DNA from: Verrucomicrobium sp. BvORR106
Lineage (GTDB): Bacteria; Verrucomicrobiota; Verrucomicrobiia; Verrucomicrobiales; Verrucomicrobiaceae
DNA length: 58,038 nt
Direction: 5' to 3'
Assembly: GCF_000739655.1 (NCBI RefSeq)
Contig: NZ_BATR01000133.1
Coordinates: 1-58,038 of the forward strand
A program made the position numbers and the translations under genes. The notes under the pieces are model-generated. The model ran no database searches, was not told the origin of the DNA, and saw nothing but the letters and a program-made list of their open reading frames with translations. Below, in pieces: positions 51,933 to 58,038 of this stretch (position 1 is its first letter; the number at the start of each line of letters is the position of its first letter).

Positions 51933-52778
51933 TCAATACAGCGGTGCCACTCCCACTCGCACCCGACAGCTCCAGGACCAAGGCCGGACGTTGTTTCCCA
52001 GCATCGTCCGGCAGGCCTCGCGTAGATCGGTGAGCCCGATCTCGTCCTCTCCAATGCCGAGCTTCAGCAGTGTCTGTACATGCCCCTGGCTGGTGGAGAG
52101 ACCAAAGAGGCGATCCCCCGTGCCATCGTCCACGTGATGCACCAGCACCTCCCGCACGTAGGCAAAGTTCCCGGAGTCTTTCATGCGCCCCAGATGCCCC
52201 TCCTTCTCCCACTGCCGGAGTTGCGCCGTCACGCCGTGACGGCGCTCCAGATCGCGCGCGGTCTTCATGCATTGCTCATAAGCCTGGTCCACCTGCCAGA
52301 CTCCCGTGGCCGGAGGCCAGTCGTAGTCAAAGGCGGCGAACACCCCGCCGGGGCGCAGCAGCCGGGCCGCTTCCTTAAAGGTCCCTTCCGGCTCCATCCA
52401 ATGGAGCGACTGCGCACACGTCACCAAGTCCGCGATGCCTCCCGGCAACCCCGTCTCATGGGAGAAGCCCCGGCGATAGCTCACGCCTGGCAGAGACGTC
52501 TGCACGGCCTGCTGCCGCATACTGTCGGACGGCTCCACCCCGACCACCGCATCTGCCTTGCCCGACCAGTAGCGAGTGGACAGCCCGGTGCCTGAACCCA
52601 GATCGACCACAAGCCGGGGCCGCTCCACTGCGGCCATGCGACATAGCAAGGGGGCCAGCGCCGGCGGAGGCGAGGGCCGTACCTCATCATAGTGGGCGGA
52701 GAATCCCGTAAACCGGGCAATGTTTCCCTCGAATCCCATGTCACCTTTACTGCCGTCAGGATCGTGCGTCGCCTGCAT
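51933..52778 (-). CDS. Class I SAM-dependent methyltransferase
   Basis: A 281-residue methyltransferase. Motif I is 'LVVDLGSGTGLSTRYWSGKADAVVGVEPS' (about 53-82) and is followed by 'YRRGFSHETGLPGGIADLVTCAQSLHWME' and 'RLLRPGGVFAAFDYDWPP'. This is the Methyltransf_11/25 type for a small molecule, substrate unknown. Its start codon overlaps the stop of the FAD oxidoreductase (TGATG), so the two are translated in a coupled way and the oxidoreductase gene is upstream. Confidence 0.92.
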   Translation of the reverse strand: MQATHDPDGSKGDMGFEGNIARFTGFSAHYDEVRPSPPPALAPLLCRMAAVERPRLVVDLGSGTGLSTRYWSGKADAVVGVEPSDSMRQQAVQTSLPGVSYRRGFSHETGLPGGIADLVTCAQSLHWMEPEGTFKEAARLLRPGGVFAAFDYDWPPATGVWQVDQAYEQCMKTARDLERRHGVTAQLRQWEKEGHLGRMKDSGNFAYVREVLVHHVDDGTGDRLFGLSTSQGHVQTLLKLGIGEDEIGLTDLREACRTMLGNNVRPWSWSCRVRVGVAPLY

Positions 52779-54400
52779 CAGGGAACGTCCAACACCTGCG
52801 CGTCCTTCTCAAGGCGCAGTTTGAGCTTCTGATAGTCCAGTTGCTGCACCGGCACCCCGCTGTCCATGGCCAGCACGGCGGCCGTGGCCACGGACTGTCC
52901 CATCACCATGAAGGTCCACTCCAGGCGGATGGCTCCGTACGCCACATAACTGGAGGAGGGGCAGGTGGGGGTGAGCAGGTTCACGCATTCTGCGGCTTTG
53001 GGCACCACGGAGCGATAGCTCACGCCGAACGGAGCCCACTTGTCCCCGCCAAAGACGGTGCCCTCATTCCAGGCCGCTCCGTCCTTCACGATTCTGCGGG
53101 CGTTATGCAGATCAAACGGCCACCAGACCAGCGCGACAGAGTCATCCACCGCCACCTGGTTCTCCTTCCGTCCATGCGCTTCTGTAAGCACGAAGTCGCT
53201 GATCATACGTCGGCCGTTGCGCACGTAGAACATGCGCGGCCAGCCGCCGTGATCCTGAAACTCGTCTTTGCATACGCCCCACTGCGACCAGGCCTGACGC
53301 ACATCTTCCGGCACGCTTGGGTCGTTGGCGGAGAACCAGCAGAGCCCCTGGATGAAGGTCAGGCTGTGCTTGAACAACTCCTGCCGACGCGCGTGGGTTG
53401 CCGTGGGCCAGTCGTGATTCCAGCCGATCATGTTGCCAGAGAGATCATGCCAGGAGCCCAGATCCGTTTTGCCATTGGGGAGGGCCGGGCCGGGCTTCCA
53501 GAGTTTCCCACCCGCCTTTAAGTAGCGGCGGTAAATCTCGTATTCATCGGGATTGTAGCCATCCGGCTTGGCAAAGGGAATGCGATTGGCAGGATCCTTC
53601 GTGAAGCAGAGACGGAAGCAGTAGGCCTGGATGCTCTTATCCCCAGCGCCATGCTCTCCCACCACCCCGTCTTGAATGCAGGCAATCAGGCCGCTGGATG
53701 GATCCCCGGGCGTCTTGTAAGGATCCAACTTTACGCTGAACTGGTTGTAGGTCGTGTTGGCACGAATGCCGTTTAGTGTCTCCCCATACTTGGCGTTGCC
53801 CTCCCGACCCACGGTGGTGCTCACACCGGCCGCCGCCAGGAGATCCCCTTCATAGGTGGCATCAATAAACATCCGCCCGCGAAACTCCTGCCCCCCTTCC
53901 GCCTTGAGCGCCACGAGACGCGGCCCCTCCTTCACCGCGCCGCCTGCGTCCGCTAGCCGGGTTCCCGGAAACAGACGAATCTTGGGAAACTCCTTCATCC
54001 AGGTGGAGAACACCTCCTCCGCCACATGCGACTCAAAACGCCACAGCGCCGGTTTCTTCTCCCGCGTTTTCAGCATTTCATCGAACTCGGCCAGTTTCCC
54101 GTATCGGCGCGCCGCCTTGCGGTAGAACTGGAGCGTGAGCCCGCCCACGGCCGGACTGTTCTGAAAGGGCTTGTGGTTGTCGATGTCAGATCCCCCCAGC
54201 CCTTCCACGCTCATGCCGCCGAAGTGCTGGCTCGGCTCGATCAAGGCCACGCTGCGCCCCATCTTGGCTGCCTGCACAGCCGCCACCACCCCGGCGCTGG
54301 TGCCGCCATAGATGACGAGATCCGTCTGGACCGCCTCCTGCCCGGCCAGGGGCAGCGCAGACAGCAGGGTCAGGGCAAGGGAAGCGAGAGGAAGTTTCAT
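52778..54400 (-). CDS. Secreted FAD-dependent oxidoreductase (FAD_oxidored family)
   Basis: A 540-residue exported protein with a signal peptide (1-22, SALPLAGQ). The FAD-binding N-terminus is 'TDLVIYGGTSAGVVAAVQAAKMGRSVALIEPSQHFGGMSVEGLGGSDID', where GGTSAG takes the place of GxGxxG. The 'FIDATYEGDLLAAAG' and 'TPTCPSSSYVAYGAIRLEWTFMVMGQSVATAA' segments are typical of the PF12831 family. These proteins are probably oxidoreductases of uncertain substrate and are frequent in Verrucomicrobiota and Planctomycetota. The start at 54400 is the ATG that begins the signal peptide. Its gene is divergent from that at 54543. Confidence 0.9.
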   Translation of the reverse strand: MKLPLASLALTLLSALPLAGQEAVQTDLVIYGGTSAGVVAAVQAAKMGRSVALIEPSQHFGGMSVEGLGGSDIDNHKPFQNSPAVGGLTLQFYRKAARRYGKLAEFDEMLKTREKKPALWRFESHVAEEVFSTWMKEFPKIRLFPGTRLADAGGAVKEGPRLVALKAEGGQEFRGRMFIDATYEGDLLAAAGVSTTVGREGNAKYGETLNGIRANTTYNQFSVKLDPYKTPGDPSSGLIACIQDGVVGEHGAGDKSIQAYCFRLCFTKDPANRIPFAKPDGYNPDEYEIYRRYLKAGGKLWKPGPALPNGKTDLGSWHDLSGNMIGWNHDWPTATHARRQELFKHSLTFIQGLCWFSANDPSVPEDVRQAWSQWGVCKDEFQDHGGWPRMFYVRNGRRMISDFVLTEAHGRKENQVAVDDSVALVWWPFDLHNARRIVKDGAAWNEGTVFGGDKWAPFGVSYRSVVPKAAECVNLLTPTCPSSSYVAYGAIRLEWTFMVMGQSVATAAVLAMDSGVPVQQLDYQKLKLRLEKDAQVLDVP

Positions 54401-54542
54401 GCGTTGAAGAAGTCGGAAATGCCGGATTTTGGACGGAAGAACCTGGTCCGAGATGAACTCATTTTCACCTGGGGAGGCGAACGCTGATCCTCCGAGATTG
54501 CCCCGATAGAGCAACCCGCCACCCCGGCGTATAGCATCCTCC

Positions 54543-55328
54543 ATGAATTCACGCACCCTTCATTTCAGCAAGCCTCTCCTGGCCCTCCCTTTCCTCCTGG
54601 CGGGACTCACCTCCGCCCCGGCGGCAGACGCGCCCAAGCTGCCCAAGATCCCCTCCAAGTCGATCGCCGTGAAGAAGGAGCTCTTGTTCTCCGATGACTT
54701 CCAAGGGGCGACACCGGCCGCTGTCTGGCACAAGGTGGTCCCCACCTTCGCGGTGGAGAATGGCACGCTGAAGGGTACCCAGACTCGCGACCAGAACATT
54801 CCTGCCGCCGATGGCAAACCTGCCGTCACCGCCCACGCCGCCGTGCACGGCCTGGAGATCCCCACCAAGGACAGCGTGGTGGAAGTGAAGATCAAGTTCG
54901 AAGGCGCATCCATGATCGACGTCGAGTTTGACGACCGCAAGTACACCGGCGCCCACTACGGCCACCTGTGCCGGGCCCAAGTTCGTCTCAATGGCGTCAC
55001 CATCATCGATGAGCGCGACGGCGGCATGAAGAATGAGATCCGCGAGATGCGCAACAGCACCGACCCTGCCAAGAAGGCGGAGGCCAACAAGCTGCTGGTG
55101 GGTCGTCAGGTCACCTACCCGGCCAAGCTGGAGACGGGCAAATGGTACAATCTGGTGGTGGAGACAGTCGGCGACGAAATTCGCGTCACCATCGATGGCG
55201 AGCCAGCCGGCTACCTGAAATCCTCCGGCATCGCGCATGCGACCAAGTCCAAGATCGAACTTGGCGTGGCTGGCAAGGACGGCTTCTACGACGACATCAA
55301 GGTGTGGAATGCCGCACCCGCCAAGTAA
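54543..55328 (+). CDS. Secreted DUF1080/concanavalin-like protein
   Basis: A 261-residue protein with a signal peptide (about 1-28). The mature part is a single jelly-roll domain of the DUF1080/3-keto-disaccharide hydrolase type in pattern: 'LLFSDDFQGATPAAVWHKVVPTFAVENGTLKGTQTRDQN', 'VVEVKIKFEGASMIDVEFDD', 'WYNLVVETVGDEIRVTIDGEPAGYL' and 'KIELGVAGKDGFYDDIKVWN'. It may bind or hydrolyse a sugar chain; a catalytic residue cannot be pointed out. It sits divergent from the oxidoreductase gene with 142 bases between the starts. Confidence 0.82.
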   Translation: MNSRTLHFSKPLLALPFLLAGLTSAPAADAPKLPKIPSKSIAVKKELLFSDDFQGATPAAVWHKVVPTFAVENGTLKGTQTRDQNIPAADGKPAVTAHAAVHGLEIPTKDSVVEVKIKFEGASMIDVEFDDRKYTGAHYGHLCRAQVRLNGVTIIDERDGGMKNEIREMRNSTDPAKKAEANKLLVGRQVTYPAKLETGKWYNLVVETVGDEIRVTIDGEPAGYLKSSGIAHATKSKIELGVAGKDGFYDDIKVWNAAPAK

Positions 55329-55374
55329 GGCGAACCGGACGCAGCTTCACAAAAACCCCTTCCCCATTCTGCTC

Positions 55375-55875
55375 ATGAGCCACTCCCGATTTGCCCCACG
55401 TCATTGGATTGCCGCCGGTTCTCTGGTCGCCGGAGTGGCCATCATGTCCCTTGCACAGGAGCCAGCCCCTGGAGTCGCTGCGTCGCCCCCAGTCGCCGCA
55501 CCGCCGATGAGTTCCCAGGTCTTTGACTGGGAAAAGATGACCGCCAAGAACACTGCCAAGGGGCAGGTACGAAAAGTCTGCCAGGCCCCCACCGCCACTC
55601 TGGATGAACTGGAGTGCCACATCACTACCTTGAACCCCGGTGAGGAAGCCCACCCGCCCCATCAGCACCCCGACGAGGAGCTCATTGTGGTAAAGGAGGG
55701 CACGGTAGAATCTCTCGTGAACGGGCAACTGGTTCGCATCGGCCCAGGATCCGTCATCTTCCAGGCAGCCAACCAGATGCACAGCATCCGCAATGTGGGA
55801 GACACCCCGGCCACGTATCATGTGATCAAGTGGAACTCTCCCGGCATGCTGAAGGGGCGTCTCCAGAAGAGGTGA
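55375..55875 (+). CDS. Exported cupin-domain protein
   Basis: A 166-residue protein with an N-terminal signal or anchor (SRFAPRHWIAAGSLVAGVAIM). A single cupin domain follows: motif 1 'HPPHQHPDEELIVVKEG' with metal histidines and Glu, and motif 2 'GSVIFQAANQMHSIRN' with the last metal His. It may bind a metal ion and a small molecule; role unknown. It begins 47 bases after the DUF1080-like gene and may share its transcript. A longer start at 55237 lacks a signal peptide. Confidence 0.88.
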   Translation: MSHSRFAPRHWIAAGSLVAGVAIMSLAQEPAPGVAASPPVAAPPMSSQVFDWEKMTAKNTAKGQVRKVCQAPTATLDELECHITTLNPGEEAHPPHQHPDEELIVVKEGTVESLVNGQLVRIGPGSVIFQAANQMHSIRNVGDTPATYHVIKWNSPGMLKGRLQKR

Positions 55876-55976
55876 GCTGCCCCTGCTACAGATGCCGTTT
55901 CACAAACTGACGGACAATGGTACTTATGTACCCGCTGGCTCTCCGTGGCATGCGTCGTGCATGATCCAGCGCCATC

Positions 55977-56771
55977 ATGCGATGGCCCTGCCTGCGTTCC
56001 TTCTTGATCCCGGCCCTGATGGTTGTTTCCACAACCCTCCAGGCTGCCACGGTCCTTTCCTCCCACCAGGGAGCCACTGATCCCACGACGGAAGGCTGGG
56101 CCAAAAGCGCGAGCGGGGCCACCACCATCGTCACCTCTGACTACACGGACACGGCGGACAGCAACAGGGAGTCCTGGCGGATCTACGACCCGGGGGCCAC
56201 CTCTGGTGGCACAGGGTTGTACTACCAGACCACCCTCACCGCACCGAAGGTCACAGACATCCTGAGCACGGGTTGGGAGTACATTGCCACCATCAAGGTC
56301 CCCACGCTCGACCCCAACGAGAACACGGCCTGGACCACCGGCAGCAACACTTGGGTGGGCTTCCTGGCTGCCAACGACGGATCAGGCAACCGGCGCGCCT
56401 GGGCGCTGATGTTTGGCCGGAATGCCACGGGAGGCACCATCGTCTCCGTCTTTGGAGGCACCAACAAAACTCTGGCCCCAGGATACCATGACTACTCCAT
56501 GGTCTATGACCCTACGACAAAACTCACCACGGTCTCCATCGATGGCACGGTCTGGCTCACCGACTATGCGGGCAGCAATCAAGGAGCAACCAGCGGCTCA
56601 AGCCTGCTCTACTGGGGTGACAACAACGCGCAGTCCGCCACTCAGACGGCCCGGGCTGCCTACTACGAATCGGTCGAATTCATCCAGTACTCCGCGGTTC
56701 CGGAGCCCGGGCGTATGCTGCTGCTGAGTTCCGCTTTGGTGGTCTGGGCCTTGCGCCGCCGCCGGGGATAG
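55977..56771 (+). CDS. PEP-CTERM secreted protein, second in the window
   Basis: A 264-residue protein with a signal peptide (about 1-23, ALMVVSTTLQAA), a beta-sandwich mature part with repeated 'WEYIATIKVPTLDP', 'NTWVGFLAANDGSGNRRAWALMFGRNATG' and 'TKLTTVSIDGTVWL' segments, and a VPEPGR motif at about 240, a hydrophobic helix and a short arginine cluster at the end. The sorting signal is nearly the same as that of the protein at 38311. The fold resembles concanavalin-like lectins. It stands alone on its strand, between the cupin and LLM genes. Confidence 0.9.
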   Translation: MRWPCLRSFLIPALMVVSTTLQAATVLSSHQGATDPTTEGWAKSASGATTIVTSDYTDTADSNRESWRIYDPGATSGGTGLYYQTTLTAPKVTDILSTGWEYIATIKVPTLDPNENTAWTTGSNTWVGFLAANDGSGNRRAWALMFGRNATGGTIVSVFGGTNKTLAPGYHDYSMVYDPTTKLTTVSIDGTVWLTDYAGSNQGATSGSSLLYWGDNNAQSATQTARAAYYESVEFIQYSAVPEPGRMLLLSSALVVWALRRRRG

Positions 56772-56834
56772 GCGTCTTGTGTCTTGAAGTCTTCTGTCTC
56801 TACCCCGTTTGCCGACACGTATCCCTAGGACACC

Positions 56835-57857
56835 ATGCAAATCGGGATCGACAGCTTCGTGGCCACGTCCACCAATACCACCTCCGGCAACGCCATCTCT
56901 CCAGCCGAGAGGATGGGCAACCTGCTCGAGGAAATCACCCTCGCGGACGAGTCCGGTCTGGATGCCTTTGGCATTGGCGAGCACCATCGCAGTGAGTTCC
57001 TTGATTCCGCACCCGCTGTCATCCTGGCGGCCGCTGCCGCACGCACCCAGCGCATTCGTCTGAACAGCGCTGTCACCGTGCTCAGCGCAGCCGATCCGGT
57101 CCGTGTGTTCCAGGAGTTTGCAACCCTTGACCTCATTTCCAAGGGGCGCGCGGAGCTGGTGGTGGGTCGGGGCTCCTTCACAGAGGCCTTTCCCCTCTTC
57201 GGCCTCAATGTGCGCGACTACGATTCGCTCTTTGCCGAGAAGCTTGACCTCCTGCTGAAACTGCGTGCCGAGACCCATGTCACCTGGTCCGGGCGGCATC
57301 GCGCCCCACTCACCGGGCAGGGCGTCTATCCTCGTCCCCTACAGGAGTCCATTCCCATCTGGCTCGGAGTCGGCGGCACTCCTGCCTCCTTTGTACGGGC
57401 TGGCACGCTGGGCCTCCCGCTCATGGTGGCCATCATCGGTGGTGATCCTCGACATTTCCGTCCCCTGATTGATCTCTATCGCCAGGCAGGCCTCGAGGCA
57501 GGGCATAAACCAGAAGCGCTCAAAGTCGGACTGCACTGCCTCGGGTTCGTGGGTCAAACCACGGCCGCTGCCAAAGACGACTTCTTCCCCGGTTATGCCG
57601 AGTCCTTCACCCGCATCGGCAAAGAACGCGGCTGGCCTCCGACCACGCGTGCGCAGTTCGAAGCCGTGGCCGGACCGAATGGAGCGCTGCTCATCGGCGA
57701 TCCCGACACGGTCGCGGAGAAGGTCGTCCGTCTGAGCAAGGATCTGGGCGGTATTTCCCGCCTGAACTTTCAGATGACCGTGGCCGCGGTGCCCCATGAG
57801 AAGATGCTGGAGTCCATCCGGCTGCTGGGGACAGAGGTCGCGCCGCGGCTGCGGTAA
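56835..57857 (+). CDS. LLM-class flavin-dependent oxidoreductase
   Basis: A 340-residue TIM-barrel enzyme of the luciferase-like monooxygenase family. 'LADESGLDAFGIGEHHRSEF' and 'LNSAVTVLSAADPVRVFQEFATLDLISKGRAELVVGRGSF' are typical, as are 'VTWSGRHRAPLTGQGVYPRP' and 'ESIPIWLGVGGTPASFVRA'. It should bind FMN or F420 and oxidise a small molecule; the substrate is unknown. The copy B repeat starts 23 bases after its stop. Confidence 0.93.
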   Translation: MQIGIDSFVATSTNTTSGNAISPAERMGNLLEEITLADESGLDAFGIGEHHRSEFLDSAPAVILAAAAARTQRIRLNSAVTVLSAADPVRVFQEFATLDLISKGRAELVVGRGSFTEAFPLFGLNVRDYDSLFAEKLDLLLKLRAETHVTWSGRHRAPLTGQGVYPRPLQESIPIWLGVGGTPASFVRAGTLGLPLMVAIIGGDPRHFRPLIDLYRQAGLEAGHKPEALKVGLHCLGFVGQTTAAAKDDFFPGYAESFTRIGKERGWPPTTRAQFEAVAGPNGALLIGDPDTVAEKVVRLSKDLGGISRLNFQMTVAAVPHEKMLESIRLLGTEVAPRLR

Positions 57858-57879
57858 GCAGTACCAAATCCCGTTTGTC

Positions 57880-58038
57880 CAAGGAGCGGCGGTTTGTGCC
57901 TTAAGCACAACCGCCGTGGCGAGCGGAGCAGGCGATCGCCAACTTAAAAAAGCGGTGCATCAGGCCATTGGCGACCGTCACCCAAGTATGAGGCACGTCT
58001 CCCTCCGGCCACGATCGGCGGTTGTGCTTGAGGCACAA
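57880..58038. repeat. Palindromic repeat element, copy B, cut by the window edge
   Basis: The left arm CAAGGAGCGGCGGTTTGTGCC plus AAGCACAACCGCCG (57880-57916) has the same first 20 bases as copy A and folds the same way. At the far side CGGCGGTTGTGCTTGAGGCACAA (from about 58016) is the start of the inverted right arm, which runs off the window. The interior differs from copy A, but GGTGCA followed by a divergent stretch and CGGTC/CCGTC occurs in both near the centre, so the interior may be distantly related. Expected total length about 175-180 bases. Confidence 0.85.

Overview
The window looks like chromosomal DNA of a GC-rich Verrucomicrobiota bacterium, probably order Verrucomicrobiales. 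This is an inference from gene content. Two secreted proteins end in the 'VPEPGR' type of PEP-CTERM tail, a TIGR04073-type exosortase-associated protein is present, and LamG/FecR proteins, an ECF sigma factor, a Cys-type sulfatase and an inverse autotransporter occur together. About 53 protein genes can be supported. I saw no tRNA, rRNA, CRISPR array, transposase, integrase or prophage gene. The window cuts one gene at the left edge (a methyltransferase) and one repeat element at the right edge.

Layout. 1-5.6 kb: an AraC regulator with a downstream methyltransferase, a TPR protein, a YdeI-family protein, a conserved protein of unknown function (3452-4855) and a zinc-ribbon membrane protein. 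5.9-8.7 kb: a 936-residue inverse autotransporter whose passenger is a repetitive beta-helix. 8.8-14.3 kb: a minus-strand run with an AHSA1 protein, a coiled-coil polysaccharide deacetylase, an EF-hand/DUF3500 pair and a Tat-exported lactonase. 14.4-27.2 kb: mostly secreted or unknown proteins, including a second deacetylase with a membrane anchor, a LamG-endonuclease/phosphatase fusion, an O-methyltransferase-like protein, a DUF72 protein and a sulfatase. 27.5-28.2 kb: a small outer-membrane beta-barrel followed by two tandem terminators.

28.5-38.2 kb is the housekeeping core. On the minus strand lie mreB-mreC-mreD-mrdA-rng (cell-shape scaffold, elongation transpeptidase and RNase E/G), with recF upstream of mreB. 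hisS and a small GYF/lysine-alanine-rich protein lie divergent from recF. 38.3-43.2 kb: a PEP-CTERM LamG protein, a three-gene SsuABC/TauABC-type ABC importer with a hairpin between its first two genes, and the TIGR04073 protein. 43.3-58.0 kb: an L,D-transpeptidase, an LRR protein, a PhoD-like phosphatase, small enzymes, an ECF sigma/FecR-LamG pair followed by a PAS-AraC regulator, a methyltransferase/FAD-oxidoreductase pair, a cupin, another PEP-CTERM protein and an LLM flavin oxidoreductase.

The accessory theme is the cell envelope: export, surface anchoring, glycan editing and extracellular hydrolysis. The strongest non-genic signal is a family of about 175-bp palindromic elements, with copies at 43309-43482 and 57880-58038 (cut by the edge). 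Both have hairpin arms starting AAGGAGCGGCGG and divergent interiors. Gene starts were often moved inward from the longest reading frame to fit signal peptides, family N-termini or overlaps; the reasons are given per entry.
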